64,000 bases of DNA from Trifolium pratense (lineage: Eukaryota > Streptophyta > Magnoliopsida > Fabales > Fabaceae), in assembly GCF_020283565.1 (NCBI RefSeq), contig NC_060060.1:50022015-50086014 (forward strand). The letters run 5' to 3'. Shown piece by piece: positions 1 to 10,397 of the stretch (its first letter is position 1; the number at the start of each line of letters is the position of its first letter). Made by a program: the position numbers and the translations under genes. Below the pieces are notes generated by a model. The model was given only the letters and a program-made list of their open reading frames with translations, did no database searches and was not told where the DNA came from.

Positions 1-1
1 G

Positions 2-304
2 ATGGTGGATGATGGAGTGTATATGTTGTATTCAACACATATTCATGTGATTGAAGCATTGTTGAAGATGAATTGTTCTGAACAAGGTTTGAGTTATGTG
101 AGGTGTTTTAGTGGGAAAGATAAGGCTTTAGATTGTGAGCTATTTCGGTGTTTAGGTGGTAAACTTGTGGAGATGAATAAGTTGAAAGAGGCAATGTTGG
201 TTTTTAGGGAAATGGATGAAAGGGGTTTGCAAATGAGTGATAAAATGAGAGAGATTTATGAAATGAATGTTGGAGTTGGAAATGATGATAAATTGTTAGA
301 GTAG
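2..304 (+). CDS. C-terminal part of a pentatricopeptide-repeat (PPR) protein, 5' truncated by the window edge
   Basis: The frame is open from the left edge to a stop at 302-304, giving about 100 residues. Residues 60-83 (roughly KLKEAMLVFREMDERGLQMS) have the helix-turn-helix look of a PPR motif, with the xxEAxxVFxEMxxxGLxxS spacing; the preceding ~50 residues resemble the weaker repeats near PPR C-termini. PPR proteins are organelle RNA-binding proteins acting in editing, splicing, processing or translation in mitochondria or chloroplasts. No DYW or E+ editing domain follows, so this would be a P-type or short-tailed member. The ATG at position 2 is internal to the gene, since the frame continues to the edge. 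The target RNA cannot be inferred. A TPR-like helical-repeat protein is the main alternative. Confidence 0.6.
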   Translation: MVDDGVYMLYSTHIHVIEALLKMNCSEQGLSYVRCFSGKDKALDCELFRCLGGKLVEMNKLKEAMLVFREMDERGLQMSDKMREIYEMNVGVGNDDKLLE

Positions 305-1189
305 TGATTGATAGTGGAGTTGTTAGGATGAAAGAATGAACTTTAGCAAATTAAATCCTCTATGGCTGATTTTATGGTATAGATTTCATTTTAGGTATTA
401 GAATTTGAGGTTAGTATTAGAAAGGTTAGTGTTATGTGCAATGATCGGTTGGCGCAATTTGAGATGTTGCATCAATATTTTTTATGCCTCTGCCATTAAA
501 ATTAAGGATGATGACACAACCATGATTTAAAATTTCGATGGTTTGAGTTCTACATTGAGGATTTTGATTGAGTTTTAGCATATGATATAGTAAAAAAATT
601 ACATGTTATGTTATGGACTACTTTTGTTGGGTGTTGAAATAGGCCTGTCAAATCATTATTTGCGGCTCAATATTGAGGAGCATAGAGCATTGTGGAGATA
701 ATACGACTTTTGCTTATTACTTATGAGTTAGATTTGTTAGTTTTTCCAATATGTTATGCTGGTTGTTTAACATTATTGGCTACTATTGTGTACTTTGGTC
801 TAAAGCTGGTGTTATTCTTATTTCAAGAGAGTGATTGAGCCTTAGTTTGCAGCTTTTGTTGAGCCTGCCTACCTTTCCTTCTTTCATTCTTTGTTGGCTC
901 GTTGCGATGGATATTGATTACTGGTTGTAAGGGCGGGAGATCTGGTTCAACAGCAGATCCTAATTATCCTTCTTTAAGTCGGGGAGGGGGGGAACACCAC
1001 GCTCTCAAGAGAGTGATAAATCGGGTGAACATTTTTCACAAGATGAGAATTAAAATGGTTCATTCAAGAATCTAATGATTTGTTTGGGAAATTGCAAAAC
1101 AGAAAGGGATGGTTTGGGGAGAGAAAAGTAAAGAGAAAGGTAGATAAAAAAATTTCACATTTTTTAAGAGAATATTTTTATATGGGATG
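305..1189. other. 3' flank of the PPR gene; no gene seen
   Basis: No convincing reading frame or repeat. The first several hundred bases probably include the 3' UTR of the upstream gene. A C/T-rich stretch (~860-900) is followed by a G-rich run near 980-992. Confidence 0.4.
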
Positions 1190-1826
1190 GTTTTTTTTTT
1201 TCTTTTATAATAGTAAATTCAAACCATTTCATTAACCAGCAGAGTTTCGATACAAGGAGGTAACAACTCAAGTGTATAGCGACTATGCCAAAAAATGATC
1301 GCACTAATAAGTATATGAGCCATCATATTTGTTTTTCGCTTAGCATTCAAGAACTAAATTTTGAGACACTGACATGTCAACGATGAATTGCATCCACCAC
1401 GCTTTTGGAGTCAATGTGAAATGTAACTTTTGTGAACCCTCTTCAATCCAACTCTTTCATAACTTCAAGCAAGACAATTGCTTCCCTTACAATTATAGGA
1501 CATTTTCCCTTAAATTCAAGAGGTACCAGCCACTATACAAATCCCATGTGGTCTCTAACACACCATCCCACACTCGTCGTACCATGCTCATTGTGGAATC
1601 CCGCATTGATATTATACTTAAACTAACCAATATTTGGTTTTTGCCATTGAAACTTGATGTTCATGTGTCGTATTGTATGCTATAGTTTCTCACAATCTGA
1701 ACTGCATTCCATTCATTCCACATACATATCGGCTTACTACGTAAATGTTGTCCTGGTTTTTCTCATTATTCCATACGCAATTGTTTTTATTATTCCAAAG
1801 CACCCACACACTAGCATTACAAATTT
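1190..1826 (-). pseudogene. Decayed LINE (non-LTR retrotransposon) 3' part with RNase H-like remnant
   Basis: On the minus strand a broken frame contains FHIDSKSVVDAIHR (around 1386-1430), the typical 'D(S/C)xxxVxAI' segment of the RVT_3/RNase H domain at the end of plant L1-type LINE polyproteins. The reading frame is interrupted by several stops, so no product is expected. A T-run at about 1190-1201 on the plus strand is the poly(A) tail expected at the LINE 3' end. The element is 5' truncated, as usual for LINEs. I could not find a clear target-site duplication. Confidence 0.55.
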
Positions 1827-2640
1827 TCCAACCATTTTTTTTTTGGAAAGACAAAAGCTAATATATTAATAAACTCAAGCATAAAGAATTAATGCTAAGG
1901 TATAGAAATAAAAGTACAAGAATTCATTGTTTGTGTTACATGATAAACACTTTCCACAACACTACAAGAATAATATGTGCATTCCCGCACACATTTGACA
2001 GAGGCTAGAGAGTTAAAATAAACCAAGTCAGCTTAATGCACTAAAACTAAGAGTACGAAGAACAACACCACTACATAAAATTATGCTGAACCACCATTAC
2101 TGAGATTAGTAAACAGTGATTTACACATCTAGACATAGAATCAAATTAAGGATATAACCAACTATGGGAGAAATTCCCAAATCTCCAGCACAGCAGAAAG
2201 AAAGCAATAGGTTAGCAAAGATATCTGAATATGGATCGAGAAATTTGGATCTCTTGGGATCTCGCTCCAAGTCACTAGTGAGCATCCGAACGGTTGAAGA
2301 ACATGCGATGATGCAAAAACTTCAAATCCAGAGCCAAATCCAGACAAGGATTTTGAGATTCAACCAAAAGGATACCAAAAACTCAATCACCTTTCCTTTA
2401 CAAGATTCTAAGCCACAGATTAAAAATAGAAACACATTCCACTTCTGGTACCATTTCGATCCTCTAAAAATCACAGCCGTAGCAGCTTTAATAGTGAAAT
2501 TATAGTCAATGCCGCTTGATTTAACCTTTAACCAATTCCAAGACCACCTTTTCACATATTCAACCATATTGATCAAATTAATTTCCTTATTTTTGAACAA
2601 CTTCTCAAAAAGTTTGATTATATTAAATAAAATAAACTGT
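1827..2640 (-). repeat. Probable second LINE/retroposon 3' end with poly(A) tail
   Basis: The plus strand starts with a T-run (1838-1849) followed by the complement of a TTTATTAATATATTAGC-type 3' end, which is common at 3' termini of plant LINEs just before the tail. Upstream (higher coordinates) the minus strand carries short open stretches such as 2322-2600 and 2162-2347 without a recognisable domain. They may be 3' UTR or chance frames, and I do not call a gene here. Confidence 0.35.
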
Positions 2641-3892
2641 ACAATGATTTTTTTTTAGAGTATGAGACTAAAGTTAAAAATAAATTTGTTCAGTACTTGA
2701 CAAAAAAATAAAAATAAAAAATCTCGATCAGAAGAAGGTAGTTTCTCATTTTTGACAAAAGACTGTGGTTTCTTTTAGATTTATGAAAAAGTGAAATGTA
2801 AAATAATATAAGATTAATTTTGGTGCTTCAAAATAAAAAGATCAATTTTGATGTATGTAAATTTTTTTGACACTATCAATTAATCATAAATCATCAATTT
2901 TAAAAGGATGAACACTCCATTATAAAAAAAAAATAAAGAAAATAAGAAAAGAGAATTTTTTTTTACTCAAAAAAAGAAAAGAGAATGAACACTCATGTAT
3001 CCAATTACATCGTTGGGTGCAGATATACTATATGTAAAATTTAATGTCATTTTATATTAATTAATATTTAAAATATTTATGTATCAATTTTTTTTAAAAA
3101 AATTCATATTTTAAATGAATTTTGCCTAGAAGTACCGGTATCAAATAATATATCTAAATTACTTAAGAATTAATATCCGTTAACATCAGGTGTCAAACTT
3201 TATATTAACACCATGTATTAACCATTGATTTTATTTAATTTAACGGTCAATTTATATCATCCGTGATATTTTTTGTGCGCCTATTTCTTATTTCATCATC
3301 TCCTTATTGAATTATCTGACCTACATCGACCTATCTTATCCCTCTTCTCTCCTCGTTTTCTCTCTTCTTGATGGAGTTGTGAAGCCTTTATGCACCCGTC
3401 TCACGATTCCGTGAAATTATCTTTCTTATTTCTAATGGTTATAATGTGCAATTAGGTTAACCCTACTTTTATATTTGCAGTTTAGACGACATAACTTTAT
3501 TAAAAAAAAATAATAATTTGTCTAGCATGGGAATCAAACTCGCACCCCTTACTTAGAATAAAGTCTTTTAACCACATGTGTCTCAATTATGATTAAAATT
3601 ATGTCACTCATAGGTTAACCTTCATTTTATTGAATAAAGCCTTGACACGTTCATTGATAGAAATACAAAAACAGATTTTTAATTTCCATTTATGGCAAGG
3701 CTATTACTCCCTCTCTCCCACAATGAGTGACCTAATCGGCTATTGTGCACTATTCACACATATTTTTTTGACAATATTTTTCTACTAATAAGTAAAAATA
3801 AATATTAACATATAAGATGTTAGATTCCTCTCAATGAGTATTTTCAAAATGAAATTTTTTTATAATTTTTTTTTTGCCTTTCACCACCAGTT
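2641..3892. other. AT-rich intergenic DNA with a tRNA-like fragment and a partial Stowaway-like end
   Basis: No gene is seen. At about 3525-3600 the minus strand reads like a tRNA-derived sequence (A-box-like ACATGTGGTTAAAAG, B-box-like GAGTTTGATTCCC). At 3707-3740 there is an ACTCCCTCTCTCCCA end typical of Stowaway-like MITEs; a degraded partner may lie near 3820. Confidence 0.35.
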
Positions 3893-4017
3893 GAATCTAG
3901 TTTCGGGGTCAGTTCTAGCATCAAGTGTTTCAGCCCCTTCCCAGTTGCAGTGCGGGGGATCGAACTGTGATCCTTCCTACCAAGTCCAACATCAATCACC
4001 ATCGAACCAACTAATAA
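3893..4017 (-). repeat. tRNA-derived SINE-like repeat
   Basis: On the minus strand the segment begins with TTAGTTGGTTCGATGG (A-box-like) and has GTTCGATCCCCCGC (B-box-like) about 50 nt later, then a conserved non-tRNA tail. The same sequence with moderate divergence occurs at 47490-47605 and 48001-48117, so it is a dispersed family. Confidence 0.5.
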
Positions 4018-4643
4018 TTGATAATTTTTATATAATTTTTACTATTATACAATTAAATGTATTAATCGTCAAAGTTATGCATTGACATACGTGAAACAGT
4101 CAAGTGACTCACTCATTTTTTCTCAAATTTCACATTTTTAACGTTCACTGCTTAGGTAGAGAATTATGTCCGCTGCTTAAGTAGAGAACTGGTAAAAATC
4201 TTAATTTTCATGTAGGGTGTTTTTTCTTAAAAAATTGTCATTTTTATAACGTCCGTTAATTAAATAGTGGAAGGGTAAAAATGAAAACTTGTAGGACGTA
4301 CTAGTAACTAATATGATGGCAAAAATAAACCTCTCTCTTAGACGTACAACCTCCTCTTGTGTTTCATTAAGCAAAGAGATAGGAAACTTAAAAAAAAAGA
4401 AAAAGAATCATGTGAGTGAGGCAGTAAGCATAGCATTAGCAATATGAGGGATGAGTGATGAATGATGATACATAAATAAGGAAATTAAGAAAGAGGAGAT
4501 CCACACGGGAGAATATCACGGGATGATATAAGAGAACAAATATATACGGTTAGATTAAATAAAATCTTTTGTGTCAAAATAAAGTTTGACAATAGTGTCG
4601 ACGGATCTTATAAAAAATCTAAATGTAATGATTATTATTAACG

Positions 4644-5432
4644 GGGGAGCACTTCAAGTGAGAGAAGTGTTTTATTGTGAGAGATGAGAGGAACAAATAT
4701 AAATCATCCGATCAAAACTAACGGTCTTGATTAAATGGGCTTCACTTAACTAATACACATCGCATCACTCTTTGTCTTCCGTTTATCCTGTACCGCACCT
4801 TTCTCCTTCACCCCTTTCTCCACTTTCTTCAATCTGTTAAGTAGTTTTTTTAATTTTTGAGCCCTTACTTCTCGAATTCATACTTCATGCATGTTGTTGT
4901 TCTGGCCATGCTTCTCAAAATCAAATGAAAGTTCTTATAATTGAATGTCATAATTTTGTTTTTGTTTTTGTTTTTCTTTTTCTTTTCGGAATAAAAATAA
5001 AATCACTAATTTTATTAAGTAGTTGTGAACATTAGAAGAACAAACATGTGAGAATTATCGGTTTGCCATGGATGCACCACACCACAAAAGAATGAAACCA
5101 ATCGTGAATAATTTATGTACCCCAAATCAATCCTTTTTATATTTAATTAAGAACAATCAAATTATTGTTATTATGATCAATTTGTTTATCGATTTGACTG
5201 GACAAAGAGGGATTTGATGTTGCTGTGTAAAAAGAAATTGTTGAAGATGTAGAACAAAGGCGCCGACAAAGATGAAGGGGTGCAGTTTTCAAAGATGAAA
5301 AAAAGAAAGATGAAGGGGTGCACGTGAATAGAAAAGGGTGTATTTTAATTTCATCCATTTATTTAGATAAAGGTTTATATTTGTTCCTCTCATCTCTCAC
5401 AATAAAACACTCATCTCACTTGAAGTGCTCCC
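4644..5432. mobile_element. Non-autonomous Mutator-type TIR element (789 bp)
   Basis: Terminal inverted repeats of about 60 bp begin GGGGAGCACTTCAAGTGAGA on the left and GGGAGCACTTCAAGTGAGAT on the right (reverse complement). The element is flanked by a perfect 9-bp direct repeat TTATTAACG (4635-4643 and 5433-5441), the target-duplication length of Mutator-like elements. There is no transposase frame; the short minus-strand frame at 5143-5358 has no domain. Being internally non-coding, it would need transposase in trans. Confidence 0.85.
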
Positions 5433-6227
5433 TTATTAACGGTTCTCATTTTTTACAGTAATTATCTGTTTTTATCACATACACTCGCTTGATATAAAAT
5501 CTTATTTATTTGTATAAACTATTTTTCTTTTTGCAACTAATAATTTTTTTATTTTAGAATAATAAAAATATACTTAGATTCTACAATCGCTCATTTTGAG
5601 ACACACAATCTCTAACACTAATATTACTACTCTATGATATTTTTTTTTTAGACTTGTATTTTTAATTATCCCTATAATATGATCCACATGACAGAGAATG
5701 AATTCTTTTCATTAAAAAAAAAATTGAGAAAATACTTTTTCAAGGATTGCAAGCTCCAAGCATAGCTAAAATATGAGAATAGGGCCTTTATTGCCACGCC
5801 AACATATGCTAGGCAGGATTAGATTGAGCAGTATTGTTATCCCATATTTTAGCTCGAGCTAAAATATGTTTTCATCTCTAGTTCTAAAGGCATTCATTAT
5901 TGAAAAGCTTGTTAAATGACTTTAAATAGTGTCAGGCTTTAAATGTCTTCAAGAACAAGAGAGATTATCTCTCTTATCTTCTCATTTAATGAAGGTTAAG
6001 GGTAATGTCTTTAAGAACAAGAGAGTTCTAATGGAAAGTATTATTTTCATTATCCAATGTAAGCCTAAAAGATATGAAGAAATTCTGTCTTTCGAGTAAG
6101 TGGCTGATTCGATTGCAGTTAAAGAATCGAAGTACTTATAATTGTGGACTTAGAGTATTTTTCATCCTTCAAATGTGATTCGATTTCGACAGTTGCAACG
6201 ATTCAAGGCTTTGGTTCATTTCAAATG
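5433..6227. other. AT-rich flank of the Sirevirus insertion; no gene seen
   Basis: No gene-like frame. The 5940-6060 part contains two similar sentences (TCTTCAAGAACAAGAGAG and TCTTTAAGAACAAGAGAG), so a short diverged duplication is present. The sequence up to 6227 is continuous in character with that after 16330, as expected for a split insertion site. Confidence 0.4.
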
Positions 6228-7238
6228 TGAAATTCTGGCACACTAGTGTTAAGATGTTGTACTCAACGCTTCACCACTATAATACACTTTTAATGCGTGA
6301 ATCAATGATCCAACATCCAACCGCGCATACACAAGGAATAATAAACTAAATAAACTGAAAGTAAATTAACAAAGTAATTTGTTAACCCAGTTCAGCATAA
6401 GCCTACTCTGGGGGATACCAATCCAGGAGTGAATCCACTATGATAGTATTAGTTTGAAGCCCTCAATAAACCTCCCGTTTATGACTTCTCACCTAATCAC
6501 CACCCGTGCTATATCCTACCTAAGACACACCTAGGTATGAGAACCTCCGCTCAACTCCTCTTGACCACACCCACTGTGATCGTACAATACTAGATTTAAT
6601 ATGTGAAGACACACTTCATAAAACACTCACACCACTTCCGTGCTTAAAAGCTTTGGAATGGTATACACACACTATCTCCTTGCTTAGAAGCTCCAGAGAT
6701 ATTACAATGCACAAACACACAGTTCCTAGTCTAGTGGAAAATCAACACAAGACTTAGAACACAATTGACACAATACTAAAACCTAAACTCACGCTTTGTA
6801 AGACTCAAATCTGGTTTCAGTGAATTGAACAATGGAGTCAACCTTCTTTAAATAACCTTCACGAGCTCAGGCTAGGTCTTCAATTAGGCTTCAATAGCAC
6901 AGCATGATTAATGGTTCCTTCAGGGAATAATCTTCAATTAAAATGTTTTGTTTCCTTAACTTGAAGATCTGATTAGCAAGCAACACTTGATCACGAGATC
7001 CATTAATAATTATGTGTGACAACGCTCCTTATCACAAACGAACATTTATTGTGGATTCCATATATAGAACTTAGGCGCGAGATCTCACCATACACAGGCC
7101 CGGCCTACTGGATGTGGTATCCAATGTTGAAGCATTGTACCGAACATCTTGCTTATACTGGATGGTGGAAACATGTAGTTCCACATCAGAAAAGATCACA
7201 TGTTTTAGCAAAATGAGGCCAACCATACAACGCCAACA
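6228..7238 (-). repeat. 3' LTR of the Sirevirus
   Basis: Matches 15320-16330 base for base except about five substitutions and equal length (1011 bp). Because the element is on the minus strand, this copy supplies the polyadenylation end. It begins TG and ends CA, and AAATG precedes it. A short frame seen on its plus strand (7016-7216) recurs identically placed in the other LTR and is not a gene. Confidence 0.95.
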
Positions 7239-7240
7239 AT

Positions 7241-7765
7241 CTCCCCCTTTGGCAATTTTTGGCTAAAACATCCTAGGATTATTTCAACCGCTCTAAAGGG
7301 ATACACAAGCTACCTTTTCTTCAACTCAACGTAGGCACACAGTCATGAAGTAAAGTAGAACAATTTAACATGCTTGTTTTAATAACCCCTCATATAAAAA
7401 TAGCATATTTAATATGTATCAATTTAGAACTTCAGAGGCATGCAACAGCGGAAGGATAAGCACAAGAGCCTCACAGGAATTTTGCCAATAGAGAGAATAA
7501 GATTCTCATAAAAGAAACACTGGGGAAAAATAAATTCCCTCAAAGCTGAGAAAAATAAATTCTCAGGAACAGATGATGCTTCAACATGTAGTAGCACATT
7601 GTGTGCTAAGCAAAGAATATTGCTCCCCCTCAAAAATAGAATCGAGTACCAAGTTCATCTTACTCCCCCTTAATTCATGCATAGGAGTATTCAGATGATC
7701 CAGCATCTGATGGCACATCAAGCTCAGCATCTATTATGGCATACAATAACTACTCCCCCTTTTTA
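7241..7765 (-). promoter_or_regulatory. Cluster of polypurine tracts (one functional PPT plus three upstream copies)
   Basis: Minus-strand AAAGGGGGAGAT directly abuts the 3' LTR (7239-7250) and is the expected start site of plus-strand DNA synthesis. Near-copies of AGGGGGAGYA occur at about 7622-7631, 7661-7671 and 7751-7763. Repeated polypurine tracts in the 3' non-coding region are a known Sirevirus signature. The region between 7250 and 7938 is otherwise non-coding. Confidence 0.8.
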
Positions 7766-7937
7766 GCCACAAAATAGACAAAATGGGAACTGCATAAAAT
7801 AATATCCAAAAGCAGTGCAGATAGTAGCAGAACAGAAAGTGCAGACAAAATATTACAAACCATGCACACTAGGTGCTAAATTCAGGGCTCAGCCCACAGA
7901 CATGCAAAACAAAAATCCAAATAGAGAAACATCAGAA

Positions 7938-10394
7938 TTACACAGAAGCACTTGGGGAGGAATCACTTTCTTCTCCTTCAGCATCTGAGTCAGCTTCTTC
8001 TTCACCACTAGAACCATCATCATCTGCATCAGCTGCTTGAGCTGCAGCCTCTTCAACCCTGAGAGCATGTATCATCCTTTCAAACTGCAACTTCTTTTCA
8101 TCTAGCTCCTTGCAGTTTGCTTCCAGCATAGCAATCATCTCCTTCCTTGTCATAGGAGTGTCAGCAGCAGTATTTGATGGTCCAGCAATATCTGGAGCAT
8201 GCTGTTTACTGTACAGCTTCTGATGAATGGCCAGAGGAGTTGCCCTTTTCTTAGCAGACTCATCCTCATGCCTTATATTCGGATGTTGGGACAAGATGAT
8301 GTCACAGATCAAAGTTGGAAATGCAATGGGTTGCTTGGTGACAGAGGTCTTAGCATGCTGCACAACTTGATTGAAAATATATAGACCAGCATTAAACATA
8401 GTACCAGTACCAATCATATAAATGAGCTTACCCAGATTTGTTGCAATGTCAGATGCATGTGTTGTAGGAACCCAGTTGACAGATGCAATACGATTCAGAA
8501 TTGCATACTTTTGGGTTAACTTGACAGCTGGTACCTTCTCCTTCTTGGGCCAGGTTTTCACCTTTTCAGCTGTGATAGTTTTGCAGACCACATTGTCAGA
8601 TACATCTATGTCAGGGTGAGGATCATCAGCATTACCCAGCACCTTGTTGATCACACTTGGTGAAAATGTCACACATTTTCCTCGAACATATACCTTCTGA
8701 AATTCTTTGTCCAAGGGATTGTCACAACCTATAGGGATGTTGACAACAAACTCCCTAACCAGCTTCTCATAGCAGGAGCCTAAGCCCCACACAGTTTTGA
8801 TCAATCCAGCATCATTGATTAAACTCACAATCTCTTCACATTCCAGAATATCTTTGCCTAGTTCCCTTTCCAGAGCCAATCTTCTTTTGCAAATGATTCC
8901 CCATCGTTGAGCATAAGATGGAAGATGAAATGAAACATTGTCACAAGGAAAGTCTTCAATGTCAGGAGCAACAGATTGAGGTATGGCCTTCTTAGCAGAC
9001 ATAGCCTTCTTAGCAGGAGGCTTGATGCTTGAGTCATCCTTTTTAGCTTCAAAATCAGAGTCACTTGATGGTGCACTCTTCCTCTTCAGCACACCCTTTT
9101 TCTTTTCAGGAGGAGGTATAGGCTTGCTCCATCCTTTCTTAGGACCATACTTGACAGGCTGCAAAGTAGTGTCCTTTGTTTTCTTGGTAACAACAGGGGT
9201 AGTGGTAACAGCAGGTGCAGGTGTAGTGGTCCTGCTTCTCAGTCTTCTCCCAATACCTTTTTGAGTAGGTGGAGGTTGCAGATCTTCTTCAGAGGGGACT
9301 TCATCAACATCCACTATGTCTTGTTCTTCATTGGTGGTTTTCTCAGAGTCCTCACGAGCTTCATTCTCTGGCTCAGAATCAGCCACATCTTCAGGGGTAC
9401 TTTCTTTGTTTACTTCCTCTTCAGTGGAAGCTTCAGTATTAGATCCACTGCCAAACGACCCAGTGGCAGTGTTAGCATGTGGGCTAGATCCTCCTTTGGA
9501 TGCTTCAACATCCTTCTCAGCATCAGTTGGTATAGAGGATGGCTCAACACCGGTTGGAGCATCGGTTACAACAGCCTTTTCATGGGATTTTTCAGTAACA
9601 TCAGTTATGACATTCGTGGGAACTGCCATATTCTCAGGAATACTAGGATTATTGCTCACAACAACATTATCAGCAATATTTTGGGTTTTTCCTAGGGTTT
9701 CAACAGAACTAGGGTTTTCCTTTGCAGAAGGGGTTTCTTGATTCCCCTTTTCAGACACAGACTTAGCACTTTCTTCATTGATTTTATTAGACGATTCAAC
9801 ATTCGCATTTTTGCCGGAGGCAACATCATGCGATTCCACATTCGCAGTTTCAGAAGGATCCTTATTCAAGTATAGATCAGACATGCTCAAACCCCTTTTT
9901 ACGGGAGATTGGGGCTTCTTCTTCTTAGACTTAACAGTATCAGACTGAATAGAAATTGAGGGAGACGATTCACTTACTTTCTTAGTGGATTTTGCAGATT
10001 TCTTCTTTTTCGAACTAGTGGCAGGGATACTTGATATGGGCGTCGCATTGACCACAACAGTTGATCCTTCCTTCTTAGATTTTGATCTTGTTTTCACAGT
10101 ATCAGCAAGTTTGTTTTTGATCTGAGCGGAACCGGAAGCTTGAGACATTTTCACAAAGAAATTGTTGAAGTTTTTGAGGTTTTTGATGATTTGAGATGAT
10201 GATTTGTGTTTGCAGATCGCAGCAAGGAGTTCAGAGGAAGTTGGAAGTTTTGGAAAGAAATAATGATGATATGAGAGTTGATAGCGTGTAATTGAGCAGT
10301 TATGGAAAGTATTTTTTGTCTTTCCTTGATTTACGTGCGCCAATAGTTGAAATTTGGAGAACAAAACGGTTGCGCGCACATAATGCCTTAACTG
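7938..10394 (-). CDS. Sirevirus envelope-like protein, in frame with pol behind a leaky stop
   Basis: An open frame of ~818 codons continues in the same phase as gag-pol directly after the pol stop. The first ATG in the frame is at 10148-10146, so translation either starts there or, more likely, occurs by readthrough. The N-terminal ~430 residues are low-complexity, Ser/Thr/Glu-rich with Lys-rich patches. Residues ~490-690 (counted from 10379) look like the 'putative plant transposon protein' domain, with the segment around FPCDNVSFHLPSYAQRWG and NRIASVNWVPTTH. The C-terminus has a short coiled coil (MTRKEMIAMLEANCKELDEK) and an acidic Ser-rich tail. I see no signal peptide or membrane span, so 'envelope-like' is a positional name only and the function is unknown. 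No breaks are seen. Confidence 0.85.
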   Translation of the reverse strand, partial: QLRHYVRATVLFSKFQLLAHVNQGKTKNTFHNCSITRYQLSYHHYFFPKLPTSSELLAAICKHKSSSQIIKNLKNFNNFFVKMSQASGSAQIKNKLADTVKTRSKSKKEGSTVVVNATPISSIPATSSKKKKSAKSTKKVSESSPSISIQSDTVKSKKKKPQSPVKRGLSMSDLYLNKDPSETANVESHDVASGKNANVESSNKINEESAKSVSEKGNQETPSAKENPSSVETLGKTQNIADNVVVSNNPSIPENMAVPTNVITDVTEKSHEKAVVTDAPTGVEPSSIPTDAEKDVEASKGGSSPHANTATGSFGSGSNTEASTEEEVNKESTPEDVADSEPENEAREDSEKTTNEEQDIVDVDEVPSEEDLQPPPTQKGIGRRLRSRTTTPAPAVTTTPVVTKKTKDTTLQPVKYGPKKGWSKPIPPPEKKKGVLKRKSAPSSDSDFEAKKDDSSIKPPAKKAMSAKKAIPQSVAPDIEDFPCDNVSFHLPSYAQRWGIICKRRLALERELGKDILECEEIVSLINDAGLIKTVWGLGSCYEKLVREFVVNIPIGCDNPLDKEFQKVYVRGKCVTFSPSVINKVLGNADDPHPDIDVSDNVVCKTITAEKVKTWPKKEKVPAVKLTQKYAILNRIASVNWVPTTHASDIATNLGKLIYMIGTGTMFNAGLYIFNQVVQHAKTSVTKQPIAFPTLICDIILSQHPNIRHEDESAKKRATPLAIHQKLYSKQHAPDIAGPSNTAADTPMTRKEMIAMLEANCKELDEKKLQFERMIHALRVEEAAAQAADADDDGSSGEEEADSDAEGEESDSSPSASV

Positions 10395-10397
10395 CTA
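10389..10397 (-). promoter_or_regulatory. Stop-codon readthrough signal between pol and envelope-like frame
   Basis: The pol stop reads TAG followed by CAG TTA, matching the UAG-CAR-YYA context known for leaky stops in tobacco mosaic virus and for the recoding signal of soybean SIRE1. The following frame stays open without a stop for the whole envelope-like region, as readthrough requires. Confidence 0.85.

Noticed and set aside
7016..7216. 66-codon frame, repeated at 16108-16308
   Set aside because: It lies antisense within both LTRs of the Sirevirus; the repetition is due to the LTR, not to a gene pair.
8983..9741. Long plus-strand frames opposite the envelope-like frame
   Set aside because: Shadows created by the Ser/Glu/Lys-rich composition of the minus-strand gene.
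10148..10379. A start of the envelope-like protein at 10379
   Set aside because: The codon there is GTG, not a plant start; the frame is open back to the pol stop and the first ATG is at 10148.
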